Source of the DNA: Burkholderiaceae bacterium
GTDB lineage: Bacteria; Pseudomonadota; Gammaproteobacteria; Burkholderiales; Burkholderiaceae_B
Reading direction: 5' to 3'
Assembly (NCBI GenBank): GCA_023653055.1
Contig: JAMNXR010000006.1
Span: 79,786 to 143,785 of the forward strand
DNA: 64,000 nucleotides
Positions 38,332-46,737 of this stretch are shown here, one piece after another. The notes beneath the pieces were generated by a model. That model was not told where the DNA came from. It saw only the letters and a list, made by a program, of their open reading frames with translations, and ran no database searches. The position numbers and the translations under genes are program-made. Position 1 is the first letter of the stretch. Each line of letters begins with the position of its first letter.

Positions 38332-39351
38332 TCAGTGCTTATCCTCTAAAAACAACTCGGATCTTATAAAGTCCAAAGTGATGTGTTTAGAGTTCAAAAC
38401 TTCATGGCCAAGCTGTTGAGACCAATACGCATGCCCCCCGCCCACACGCGCCCACTCATTGAGCCTGCGTGTAAACAACTGCAAATCGTATTCATGCGTG
38501 ACACCAATCGCACCATGCACGGCATGCGCGACAGCCGATACACGCGCCACAGCTTGGCTTGTTTGTGACTTAGCCAAGGCGGCAAGCATCGGCGCTGGCC
38601 GCCAGTCTTGACTGCGGCAAGCCATTTCTGTTGCCATACGCGCACCAAACACTAACTCAGCGACCTCACTAATCTGTTGCTGTAAGGCTTGAAAACGTCC
38701 GATCGGCTTACCAAACTGCTCGCGCTGGTTTGCATGAGCAAGCGTCATCTCAAACACGCGGTCTGCTGCACCTGCGATCAACACGGCCACAGACAAGGCC
38801 AACAAGTGACGAAATTGAGGTTGTTCCCAAGTGCCCAGTTGCGAACGCTCTACAACTTCTGCTGACCAGGTTAAATTTGCATCAAGCGTGCCGTGACCAC
38901 CTGAAGGTGTCACGATGGCGGCGGACGTCGGCAACAGCCAGACTTGCTTGTCATGTTGGACTAACACCCACTCAGCCACTAGCCCAAAACTCACTGCATG
39001 TGCTGTGACTCCCGCGCCACCTGCCTCAACTTGAAAAGGAGCGAACGTCAGTGACCCTTCAGGAATAGGCTTGGCGTGTTGACTTAACCAGGCGCGCGCC
39101 AGCATCGAGTGGGCATATGGCAATGGCAACGCGTATCGTCCCATGCAAAACATGATCGGCCAGGCATCATTTAATGTCAGGCCAGCCCCCCCTGCACTTT
39201 CTGGAAGCAACGCATCGGCAAAGCCGGCAGATAAAAGGATCTCCCAAAGGGGTTTGGGATCGCTTCCCTGCTCAATCGTGCGGAGCTGCGCAGGTGTGCA
39301 CTCTTGGGCAAAGAAACGGTCCGCAGAGTCGTAGAAAGAATTTTGCATCAT
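38332..39351 (-). CDS. Acyl-CoA dehydrogenase-like subunit (short partner)
   Basis: 339-aa flavoprotein of the acyl-CoA dehydrogenase family. The N-terminal helical domain (1-100) is followed by a shortened beta domain and a C-terminal helical domain with REQFGKPIGRFQALQQ (FAD contact) and AVHGAIGVTHEYDLQLFTRR. Clearly paired with the following gene: its ATG lies two bases after that gene's stop. Unequal adjacent pairs of this kind form alpha2beta2 enzymes acting on CoA esters of steroid side chains or other bulky acids, in which only one subunit supplies the base. The substrate is inferred only by family. Confidence 0.85.
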   Translation of the reverse strand: MMQNSFYDSADRFFAQECTPAQLRTIEQGSDPKPLWEILLSAGFADALLPESAGGAGLTLNDAWPIMFCMGRYALPLPYAHSMLARAWLSQHAKPIPEGSLTFAPFQVEAGGAGVTAHAVSFGLVAEWVLVQHDKQVWLLPTSAAIVTPSGGHGTLDANLTWSAEVVERSQLGTWEQPQFRHLLALSVAVLIAGAADRVFEMTLAHANQREQFGKPIGRFQALQQQISEVAELVFGARMATEMACRSQDWRPAPMLAALAKSQTSQAVARVSAVAHAVHGAIGVTHEYDLQLFTRRLNEWARVGGGHAYWSQQLGHEVLNSKHITLDFIRSELFLEDKH

Positions 39352-39353
39352 GA

Positions 39354-40505
39354 TTACCTCAAACCCAAGCCGCGGGCAATGATGCCACGCAAAATTTCAC
39401 GCGTACCGCCTCGCAGTGAAAATGTCACCCCCATTTGCTCTAAATAACCAAGGGTCTGCAGTAAATCTGCACTTGCTACAAAATCAGGATGGGCACCTAG
39501 CCAGGCGCTAATCTGCCTAATCAGCTTTTGCTCGTAATCGGTCCCATAGTCCTTGACCACTGAAGCATCGGTCGCAGGACTCTCACCATCGACCAGCTTT
39601 TGTGTCACCGCAAGTGAAAGCGCGCGCAAGACGGCCATTTCAGCTACTAAAGACCCGACCAGGGCGCACGTTTCGGGATCGTTCACATTTTGCTCACGCA
39701 AACAAGCCATCCAGCTATCTAACAAGGCAATACTGGAGTAGATCCTCTCCGGGCCGCTTCGTTCAAAAGCAAGTTCAGCCGTGCATTGATCCCAACCTTG
39801 CCCCTCCACCCCAACAAGTGCCTCAGGCGCGAGAGACACATTATCAAAAAACACTTCAGAAAAATGCGCATCTCCCGCCATGTCACGAATTGGACGCACG
39901 GTCACGCCGGGCAACTTGAGGTCGATAATGACCTGCGATAAGCCCTTTTGCCTGTCCGAGGTTTCACCCGAAGTTCGTACTAACGCAATCATGTAATCGC
40001 AGCCATGGGCGTTCGTCGTCCATATCTTGCTGCCATTTAATAACCAACCCTCTGGGGTCTTGGTGGCGCGCGTGCGGATACTGGCCAAATCCGAACCAGA
40101 ACTGGGCTCGCTCATGCCAATGCAAAAAAATGCCTCGCCTCGACAGATTTTGGGAATATAAAAGCGCCGCTGCGCTTCGGTGCCAAAATTTAAAATAAGC
40201 GGACCACTTTGACGATCTGCAATCCAATGAGAAGCGACCGGCGCTCCGGCAATTAACAGTTCCTCAGACAAGACAAAACGCGAGAAAAATCCCTTGCCAG
40301 AACCTCCATATTCTTTGGGAATTGTTAAGCCCAACCAGCCTTTTTTTGCGAGGCTCTTGCTAAAAGAATTGCTCACACCCATCCATGACCGCGCTTTAAC
40401 ATGATCGGAAACGCCTTGCATTTCCTCATTTAAAAATGCACGAATCTCTGCGCGGAACGTACGTTCATCATCTGGGACTTTTGTAAATTCAAGTGCTGTC
40501 AGCAT
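39354..40505 (-). CDS. Acyl-CoA dehydrogenase (long partner)
   Basis: 383 aa, first gene of the pair on the minus strand. Typical motifs: LTIPKEYGGSGKG, CIGMSEPSSGSDLASIRTRA (FAD and substrate site), WTTNAHGCDYMIALVRT, and C-terminal SLRGGTREILRGIIARGLGL. Together with the shorter subunit it would oxidise an acyl-CoA to the enoyl-CoA, passing electrons to ETF. The divergent MaoC-like hydratase 127 bp upstream could add water to that product. Confidence 0.88.
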   Translation of the reverse strand: MLTALEFTKVPDDERTFRAEIRAFLNEEMQGVSDHVKARSWMGVSNSFSKSLAKKGWLGLTIPKEYGGSGKGFFSRFVLSEELLIAGAPVASHWIADRQSGPLILNFGTEAQRRFYIPKICRGEAFFCIGMSEPSSGSDLASIRTRATKTPEGWLLNGSKIWTTNAHGCDYMIALVRTSGETSDRQKGLSQVIIDLKLPGVTVRPIRDMAGDAHFSEVFFDNVSLAPEALVGVEGQGWDQCTAELAFERSGPERIYSSIALLDSWMACLREQNVNDPETCALVGSLVAEMAVLRALSLAVTQKLVDGESPATDASVVKDYGTDYEQKLIRQISAWLGAHPDFVASADLLQTLGYLEQMGVTFSLRGGTREILRGIIARGLGLR

Positions 40506-40632
40506 GTTTAACCTGTCTGGATGAGGTGGCAGGATATGACTGCGGCACCTCGGTTACGGCGACTTAAGATCGTCTTATACTATCAAGATTGTATTTGTTT
40601 GACACGATAACAGCCAATTCGCAGAGGAAGAC

Positions 40633-41094
40633 ATGACAGAAACTAAGCTTTTAGGGTCAGGATATATCTGGCAAGAACTGGCTGTTGGTCAAAAATTTAG
40701 AACCTATCGTCGTACTGTGACTGAAACCGACATTATTAATTTCATCAGCGTCACAGGTATGCTCGAAACGATTTTTATCGACAAGACCTTTTCTCATGGT
40801 GCCATGCAGGGTCGTCCTGTCCCGGGAGGCCTGACTTATGGGCTGATCGAGGGGTTGCTGATGCAGGGGATGGTACAGGGCACTGGGCTAGCGCTGCTCG
40901 AGGTACACAAAAAGGTACTCAAGCCCGTACTTGCGGGCGATACGATCTGGGCCGAGGTAGAGGTCACTGCAATCAAGCCAACCTCCAAAAATAATCGCGC
41001 AGTCGTGACCTCACGTGTCGATGTCAAAAACCAAGACAATGTGGATGTTATGACATACACAGCAGTAAGAATGCTCGCGGGTGAGAGACACTAA
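40633..41094 (+). CDS. MaoC-like (R)-enoyl-CoA hydratase / dehydratase
   Basis: 153-aa hot-dog fold protein. It matches the MaoC pattern: GYIWQELAVGQKFRTYRRTVTETDI at the start, FSHGAMQGRPVPGG in the active-site region, and a C-terminal AEVEVTAIKPTSKNNRAVVTSRVDVKNQ strand series. ATG at 40633 with GAGGAAGAC. It is probably functionally linked to the divergent acyl-CoA dehydrogenase pair. Some MaoC-like proteins lack activity; the usual D..H diad is not obvious here, so activity is uncertain. Confidence 0.82.
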   Translation: MTETKLLGSGYIWQELAVGQKFRTYRRTVTETDIINFISVTGMLETIFIDKTFSHGAMQGRPVPGGLTYGLIEGLLMQGMVQGTGLALLEVHKKVLKPVLAGDTIWAEVEVTAIKPTSKNNRAVVTSRVDVKNQDNVDVMTYTAVRMLAGERH

Positions 41095-41097
41095 GCA

Positions 41098-41343
41098 CTA
41101 AAAAGTGACGGCCTCAGCTTCTTTTTTATCCTTGGGGGCTATGAACAGGGTCAAATAACTCGACAAAGCCGCAATCGACCAAAAAAAGAAAAACCCAGCC
41201 GCATACATGACTTCACGTTCTGGACGGATATAACCAAAGATCGCGACATCTAGCGGGTCAACTAACGCAAAAACTACTGCGCTCGCTACCCCTGCCATCA
41301 AAAATGATGGCCACAATATCCACATCAATGCATGCCACTTCAT
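41098..41343 (-). CDS. Small membrane protein at the end of the cbb3 cluster
   Basis: 81 aa with two predicted membrane helices (about 5-28 and 45-68) joined by a short polar loop (VDPLDVAIFGYIRPEREVMY), ending in a basic tail. It is preceded by AAGGAG and spaced 14 bp after the FixH-like gene, so part of the cco operon. I do not recognise a named family. Its position suggests a role in cytochrome oxidase assembly, but the sequence shows no metal-binding motif. Confidence 0.7.
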   Translation of the reverse strand: MKWHALMWILWPSFLMAGVASAVVFALVDPLDVAIFGYIRPEREVMYAAGFFFFWSIAALSSYLTLFIAPKDKKEAEAVTF

Positions 41344-41357
41344 AGCAGCTCCTTGGA

Positions 41358-41588
41358 TTATCGCGTTTCGTTTAACGCTGGCTTGCCAGGAGCCTTCTCA
41401 ACAACCAACCCCCGCTTCATACCCCCCTCAAGTATGGGCTGATCTGCAAAGCTACTCACAGCTAGCGCAATCGTAATCGCACACCCCACAATCGCCAAAG
41501 CGGGTCCGGCCATCAGTATCCAAGGCCATGGTTCTCGCCACCAAGGTGTAGGGCGCGGCAATTCTATTTTTTGGTCTGCGCTATTCAT
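41358..41588 (-). CDS. Short FixH-like protein
   Basis: 76 aa. The N-terminus PTPWWREPWPWILMAGPALAIVGCAITIAL matches the membrane anchor of FixH, a cbb3 assembly factor linked to copper delivery, but the usual periplasmic domain of about 100 residues is missing and only about 30 hydrophilic residues follow. ATG with AAGGAAACGCC upstream; it sits directly after ccoG as fixH does. Interpreted as a reduced FixH; whether it works is unknown. Confidence 0.7.
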   Translation of the reverse strand: MNSADQKIELPRPTPWWREPWPWILMAGPALAIVGCAITIALAVSSFADQPILEGGMKRGLVVEKAPGKPALNETR

Positions 41589-41597
41589 GGCGTTTCC

Positions 41598-43136
41598 TTA
41601 GTTCGGGAAAATAAAACTTGAAGCTTCGGTAATCTCAGTCAGCACAGCACCATTAGCGCCAAGCGACTTTGTAATAAATTTGATCGGTTGTGGTCCGGGC
41701 TTGGCCGCTTCTGCAGGTGCTCGCACGACCACGGCAATCAGTCGATTCGATGCACTAGGGACTTTAAGCTGGGATGCAGTCTGATTCTCCTCGGTCTGTG
41801 GAGCGCCCACCAAGGGTACTGAAGTTCGATCAGCCAATGCGACAGACATCCCGGGGATCCCTTCCACAGCGATAGAGAGCAAGAGCGCTTGCTCGGAAGC
41901 ATTGATCAGCTGAATACGATAGACATTTTCGATCAGACCGCCCGCCACTTCTCGCCCCAACATCCCCCTGTCGCGGATCACATCAACACGTAAGCTTGTG
42001 CGAGTCGCCAAAGCGCCTATAAACACCGCGACCAGCACCAACATCAATATTGAGTAAATCAGCACACGGGGGCGCAGCAGACTTTTACGAATGGCCTGAG
42101 GTGACAGTTTTTCTAACACACCTCTTTCAGAGGTGTAGCGAATGAGGCCTTTGGGGTAATCAAGCTTATCCATCACTTGATTACAAGCGTCAACGCAGGC
42201 GCCGCAACCAATGCACATGTACTGGAGTCCCTGTCGGATATCTATGCCTGTTGGACAAACCTGCACGCAGATACTGCAATCGACACAATCCCCCATTCCC
42301 TGCGCATGATGATCGACCTTGCGTGATCGTGCGCCACGCGGCTCGCCGCGCGCGGGGTCGTACGTCACCACTAACGTATCGCGGTCCACCATCACGCTCT
42401 GGAATCGTGCGTATGGACACATATATTTACAGACTTGCTCACGCAAAAATCCAGCATTACCCCATGTCGCAAAACTGTAAAAAAATAACCAAAACCACTG
42501 CCAAGGACCCAGCGTGAACGCTAGCAAATCAGACGCTAAGGTTCTGATCGGAGCAAAGTATCCAATAAACGAAAAGCCCGTCCAAAATGCAACCACAAAC
42601 CAAAGTGCGTGCTTGGTTGCTTTGATCCGGACCTTGCGTACAGATAAAGGTGACTCGTCCAAGCGAATTCGGGCCACACGGTCGCCCTCAACCTTGCGCT
42701 CAATCCACATGAAAATTTCAGTGTAGACCGTCTGAGGACAGGCATAGCCGCAAAACAACCGACCCGCTATGGCCGTGAATAGAAACAAACCTAGTGCGGA
42801 AATAATGAGCAGTAGCGTCAGGTAAATCACGTCCTGAGGCCATAGCACCATGTCAAAGATGTAAAACTTACGTGCACCCAAATCAAAAAGAACCGCTTGT
42901 CGACCATTCCAATTGAACCAAGGTAACCCATAAAAGAGCGCTTGAGTCAGTAGCACCAGAGCGATACGCCAACGCGCAAATACACCCATCACTGAGCGGG
43001 CATAAATTTTTTGGCGCACATCCGCTAAAGTTTGCTCTAACACTTCTGCCCCAGGCAGCAAAGGTTTGCTGCCAAGCGGACGCCAAGCAAGAGGCGCGAC
43101 CTCATCGGACTTGGGAGTCTGAGACTCAGAGGTCAT
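41598..43136 (-). CDS. ccoG: cbb3 oxidase accessory iron-sulfur protein CcoG
   Basis: Membrane polyferredoxin (also RdxA/FixG) that reduces copper for the cbb3 oxidase. 512 aa from ATG 43136, two codons inside the first ATG because GAGGGG is then properly spaced. About five helices. Cys-rich motifs are CGYACPQT and CKYMCPYARFQ, then two classical clusters CVDCSICVQVCPTG and CIGCGACVDACNQVM, and a C-terminal immunoglobulin-like domain (about 375-512). Follows ccoP by 28 bp. Confidence 0.94.
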   Translation of the reverse strand: MTSESQTPKSDEVAPLAWRPLGSKPLLPGAEVLEQTLADVRQKIYARSVMGVFARWRIALVLLTQALFYGLPWFNWNGRQAVLFDLGARKFYIFDMVLWPQDVIYLTLLLIISALGLFLFTAIAGRLFCGYACPQTVYTEIFMWIERKVEGDRVARIRLDESPLSVRKVRIKATKHALWFVVAFWTGFSFIGYFAPIRTLASDLLAFTLGPWQWFWLFFYSFATWGNAGFLREQVCKYMCPYARFQSVMVDRDTLVVTYDPARGEPRGARSRKVDHHAQGMGDCVDCSICVQVCPTGIDIRQGLQYMCIGCGACVDACNQVMDKLDYPKGLIRYTSERGVLEKLSPQAIRKSLLRPRVLIYSILMLVLVAVFIGALATRTSLRVDVIRDRGMLGREVAGGLIENVYRIQLINASEQALLLSIAVEGIPGMSVALADRTSVPLVGAPQTEENQTASQLKVPSASNRLIAVVVRAPAEAAKPGPQPIKFITKSLGANGAVLTEITEASSFIFPN

Positions 43137-43164
43137 GGGCATCCCCTCGCTTGATTATCATTGA

Positions 43165-44115
43165 TCACCGGGTCGTGTTGCCGGACATCGCTGCAGAAAC
43201 TGTCACATCCTTGCCACCCGACAATCCCCACACCCAGGCGGAAAGCAGTCGAATCTGTTCGGGTGTCAACACATGCTCCTGGGCTGGCATACGGTTGTTA
43301 CGACCATTTAAGATCGAGCCCACAATCGTCGCTTCTGAGCTGCCATAAAGCCAGACATCATCGGTCAGGTTAGGCGCACCGAGTGCCTTGTTGCCTTTGC
43401 CGTCTACCCCGTGGCAAGCAACGCAGTTATTAAGATACTCTCGCTTACCCGGAATCACCCGAATCTGATCATGCGCCAGACCCGACATTGAGCGAACATA
43501 TTGCGCAATTTCTCCTGCTGATTTTGGATTGATATTGGCACTCATCGGGGGCATCACACCGTTGCGTCCTTTGGCAATGGAGGTATGTAAAGCCTCTGGT
43601 GTACGGCCGTACATTGAATCCCCTTGAGCCAAATTAGGAAAACTCACTGCGCCTCGCGCATCAGAGCCGTGACACTGAGCGCAATTATTCAAAAACAGAC
43701 GCTGACCAATCACTCGCGCATCAGGATCAGCGGCAATAGAGGGGATATCCATCGCCGCAAAACGCGCATAGACTGGCCTGACCTCTTCGTTGAGTTTGGT
43801 TTGGTCATCTTCGACTTCGACAGCCGTTGTGTAACCAAGCACTCCCTGATAGGCACCGAGTCCGGGATAGAGCACCAGATAACCCAAGCCCACCCCGCAC
43901 ATGATGATGTACATAAACGTCCACCATCTCGGCACAGGATTATTTAACTCGCGGAGGTCACCATCCCACACGTGACCGGTATCCTCAACCACACCAGGTT
44001 GTTTATTGATCAACCATTTACGCTGAGAAAACAACAACCATAAGCACCAAACAATCCCGCCCACCGCGATAATCGCGATGTAATAGCCCCAAAAACCATT
44101 GAAAAAATCACTCAT
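43165..44115 (-). CDS. ccoP: cbb3 cytochrome oxidase subunit III (di-heme)
   Basis: Membrane-anchored di-heme cytochrome c that feeds electrons to CcoN. 316 aa. Two N-terminal helices (about 8-28 and 65-85) are followed by two cytochrome c domains with heme sites CAQCH and CVACH and downstream Met ligands (GVMPPM and RMPAQEH regions). The start overlaps the ccoQ stop (ATGA). Standard length. Confidence 0.96.
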   Translation of the reverse strand: MSDFFNGFWGYYIAIIAVGGIVWCLWLLFSQRKWLINKQPGVVEDTGHVWDGDLRELNNPVPRWWTFMYIIMCGVGLGYLVLYPGLGAYQGVLGYTTAVEVEDDQTKLNEEVRPVYARFAAMDIPSIAADPDARVIGQRLFLNNCAQCHGSDARGAVSFPNLAQGDSMYGRTPEALHTSIAKGRNGVMPPMSANINPKSAGEIAQYVRSMSGLAHDQIRVIPGKREYLNNCVACHGVDGKGNKALGAPNLTDDVWLYGSSEATIVGSILNGRNNRMPAQEHVLTPEQIRLLSAWVWGLSGGKDVTVSAAMSGNTTR

Positions 44116-44285
44116 GGACGTGGCTCCTCTTTCTGTTCTTTAATGCCTTCATCTGGCAAAACAAAGGGAAGATTGGCCGCTTCGGCATTTGCTTTTTTTC
44201 GCCCCTTAGAGAAGGCCCACCAAATAATTCCGAAAAATGTCAGCATCCCCAACACTGTTGCAATTGCATTGAGATAGGCAAGCAT
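44112..44285 (-). CDS. ccoQ: cbb3 oxidase small subunit CcoQ
   Basis: 57-aa single-helix protein, too short for most gene finders. It reads [20 protein letters not shown]... then a charged KGRKKANAEAA segment and ends EEPRP. It matches CcoQ in size, helix and place between ccoO and ccoP. The ATG at 44285 overlaps the ccoO stop, and its TGA overlaps the ccoP ATG, so the whole operon is translationally coupled. CcoQ stabilises the complex. Confidence 0.9.
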   Translation of the reverse strand: MLAYLNAIATVLGMLTFFGIIWWAFSKGRKKANAEAANLPFVLPDEGIKEQKEEPRP

Positions 44286-44965
44286 TATCGAACTCCCGGT
44301 GCGGCGGGTGATGTTTGATTAGACCCTGCAGCTTGCGCCGCTTTTCGCGCGCCTGTGCCCAACCCCTGCAAATAGGCGATCATGGCGTCCTCTTCCGTTT
44401 TACCCTTCAATGCTGCTGGCGCACCCTCGATCTGCGCCTCGGTATAGGGCACACCTAAAATACGCAACGCATACATGCGGTCCTTAATGTCCGTGTCAGT
44501 CAGTTGACGCTGAGCAAGCCAGGGATAGCCGGGCATGTTGGACTCTGGCACAACCGATCTTGGATTTCGCAGGTGAACACGGTGCCATTCATCGGAATAA
44601 CGCTCACCCACCCGGGCAAGGTCGGGACCCGTACGCTTGGAGCCCCACAAGAATGGACGGTCAAACACGGACTCCCCTGCCAACGAGTAAGAGCCGTAAC
44701 GCTGCACTTCAGCGCGCAACATCCGAATCTGCTGAGAGTGACAACCTACACACCCCTCACGGATATAAAGATCGCGCCCCATCAGTCTGACTGGATCGTA
44801 AGGCTCGACGCCAGGAGTAGGTTGAGTCAAGGAATGTTGAAAAAACAAGGGAATGATCTGAACGAGCCCTGCAAACAGCACGACCACAATGCTACAAATA
44901 ATCATTAACCCGATATTTTTCTCAAGGGTCTCATGCGAGAAGAAACTTTTCTTTTCATTTGCCAT
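44285..44965 (-). CDS. ccoO: cbb3 cytochrome oxidase subunit II (mono-heme)
   Basis: 226 aa from ATG 44965, which has GAGGAG six bases upstream; longer readings run back into ccoN. One N-terminal helix (about 18-42), heme c site CVGCH followed by [15 protein letters not shown], and a Met ligand in [10 protein letters not shown]. The C-terminal Ala/Pro-rich tail (about 205-226) is a little longer than usual. Ten bases after ccoN. Confidence 0.95.
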   Translation of the reverse strand: MANEKKSFFSHETLEKNIGLMIICSIVVVLFAGLVQIIPLFFQHSLTQPTPGVEPYDPVRLMGRDLYIREGCVGCHSQQIRMLRAEVQRYGSYSLAGESVFDRPFLWGSKRTGPDLARVGERYSDEWHRVHLRNPRSVVPESNMPGYPWLAQRQLTDTDIKDRMYALRILGVPYTEAQIEGAPAALKGKTEEDAMIAYLQGLGTGARKAAQAAGSNQTSPAAPGVR

Positions 44966-44975
44966 ACTGTTCTCC

Positions 44976-46445
44976 TCAGGCTTTTGCCACAACGACTGCA
45001 GGCGTAGGTTGTTGAGCGAGGTCATGAGGGATGAAGGGATTGACCGCTTGTTCACCCACCACAGTCTTGAATACGTTATAGGCCATCACCACCATACCGA
45101 CCAAATACAACACACCACCTAGCAGACGAATCGCATAAAAAGGGACCGTGGTCTTAACTGACTCGACAAAACTGTATGTGAGAGAGCCATCGGGTTCAGT
45201 GGCACGCCACATCAGACCCTGCATCACACCGGCAATCCACATCGAAGCGATATACAGCACCACACCGATCGTCGCGATCCAAAAATGGACCTCGATTAAT
45301 TGAGTGCTGTACATCTTGTCACGCCCCCACAGCCTGGGAATCAAGTAATACAGCATGCCAAACGTGATCATCGCCACCCATCCCAGCGCACCAGAGTGCA
45401 CGTGTCCGATCGTCCAGTCGGTGTAATGCGACAAGGCATTCACCGTACGGATGGACATCATGGAACCTTCGAAGGTCGACATGCCGTAGAACGAGAGCGA
45501 CACCACCATAAATTTCAAAATAGGATCAGTGCGCAATTTGTACCAAGCACCTGACAAGGTCATGATGCCGTTGATCATGCCTCCCCACGATGGCGCCAAA
45601 AGAATCAGAGAAAACACCATGCCGAGAGACTGTGTCCAGTCGGGCAATGACGTATAAAGAAGATGATGAGGACCTGCCCACATATAAGTAAATGCAAGAG
45701 CCCAAAAGTGAACAATCGACAAGCGATAGGAATAAATGGGTCGTTCTGCTTGTTTGGGGATGAAGTAATACATCATGCCCAGGAAACTGGTGGTTAAGAA
45801 GAACCCTACTGCATTGTGCCCGTACCACCACTGCACCATCGCATCCTGCACGCCTGCATACGCGGAATAAGATTTCCACATCGTGGCTGGCATCTCAATA
45901 TTGTTGACGATGTGCAAAATTGCAATCGTCAGGATGTAGGAACCAAAGAACCAGTTTGCGACATAAATGTGTTTGCTCTTTCGCTTAACGATCGTGCCAA
46001 AAAAGACAATGGCATAGGCGACCCAAACAAGAGTGATCAAAATATCGATCGGCCATTCAAGCTCAGCGTATTCTTTGCTGGTTGTAATACCCAAAGGAAG
46101 CGTGATGGCTGCGCCCACGATCACGAGTTGCCAACCCCAAAACGTGAAAGGAATCAAAAAACCACCGAACAAACGCGCCTGACAGGTTCGCTGTACAACA
46201 TAATATGAAGCAGCAAATAACGCGCTACCACCAAACGCGAAAATGACTGCATTAGTGTGCAACGGTCTTATGCGACCATATGTTAACCAGGGGATATCAA
46301 AATTCAGCTCAGGCCATAACAGTTGTGCAGCAAGTATTACACCCACTAGCATTCCGACGATTCCCCAGACAACCGTCATCACGGCAAACTGTCTGACAAC
46401 GCCATAATTGAAGGTCTCGACCGTTTTTGCATTTGAGCGAGCCAT
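44976..46445 (-). CDS. ccoN: cbb3 cytochrome oxidase subunit I (catalytic)
   Basis: Heme-copper oxidase core with about twelve membrane helices, reducing oxygen at very low concentration and pumping protons. 489 aa from ATG 46445 (AAGGAAACAAT upstream). Metal-ligand histidines are seen in [35 protein letters not shown] and [15 protein letters not shown] perfect FNR box lies 65 bp upstream. First gene of ccoNOQP-ccoG-fixH. Confidence 0.97.
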   Translation of the reverse strand: MARSNAKTVETFNYGVVRQFAVMTVVWGIVGMLVGVILAAQLLWPELNFDIPWLTYGRIRPLHTNAVIFAFGGSALFAASYYVVQRTCQARLFGGFLIPFTFWGWQLVIVGAAITLPLGITTSKEYAELEWPIDILITLVWVAYAIVFFGTIVKRKSKHIYVANWFFGSYILTIAILHIVNNIEMPATMWKSYSAYAGVQDAMVQWWYGHNAVGFFLTTSFLGMMYYFIPKQAERPIYSYRLSIVHFWALAFTYMWAGPHHLLYTSLPDWTQSLGMVFSLILLAPSWGGMINGIMTLSGAWYKLRTDPILKFMVVSLSFYGMSTFEGSMMSIRTVNALSHYTDWTIGHVHSGALGWVAMITFGMLYYLIPRLWGRDKMYSTQLIEVHFWIATIGVVLYIASMWIAGVMQGLMWRATEPDGSLTYSFVESVKTTVPFYAIRLLGGVLYLVGMVVMAYNVFKTVVGEQAVNPFIPHDLAQQPTPAVVVAKA

Positions 46446-46509
46446 ATTGTTTCCTTGTTCAAAATATCGCTTGATGGTGACATCATGCCAAAACAAGGAT
46501 GACTCAGAC

Positions 46510-46523
46510 TTGATCCATATCAA
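46510..46523. promoter_or_regulatory. FNR box upstream of ccoN
   Basis: TTGAT-ccat-ATCAA, a perfect match to the consensus, centred 71 bp upstream of the ccoN ATG. Activation at -41.5 would put the start point near 46475. Confidence 0.85.
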
Positions 46524-46549
46524 TTCAAACAGTATTTTGAAGACTCTTC

Positions 46550-46732
46550 TCAGCTCTCCCCTAGACTTGGCTTGTCTGCAGCAGGCACGGACCGATCATC
46601 GTCAAGCAAAATTGAATGGCTTGCAGCATCGGGATCATCGTACTGACCTGAAAAAACAGCCCACCACAACATACCGCCCACAAGCGCGACAACGGCTAAT
46701 GAGAGGGGCAAGAGAAGGTACAAAATTTCCAA
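46550..46732 (-). CDS. ccoS: cbb3 oxidase maturation protein CcoS
   Basis: 60 aa, starting with TTG at 46732: (M)[20 protein letters not shown], one helix, then the family's [13 protein letters not shown]...ILLDDD motif and a short tail. CcoS is needed to load heme and copper into the cbb3 core. It starts six bases after the stop of the CcoI-like gene. No strong ribosome site is seen, so it may depend on translation of that gene. Confidence 0.88.
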   Translation of the reverse strand: MEILYLLLPLSLAVVALVGGMLWWAVFSGQYDDPDAASHSILLDDDRSVPAADKPSLGES

Positions 46733-46737
46733 TTGAA

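Noticed and set aside
40506..40632. Operator between the acyl-CoA dehydrogenase and MaoC genes
   Set aside because: The arms around 40528-40552 need bulges, and no clean repeat was found.
44966..45055. 30-residue extension of CcoO
   Set aside because: It lies within the ccoN coding end; ATG 44965 has a strong ribosome site.
46446..46523. 26-residue extension of CcoN
   Set aside because: It would run through the FNR box and promoter; ATG 46445 with AAGGAAA fits the family.
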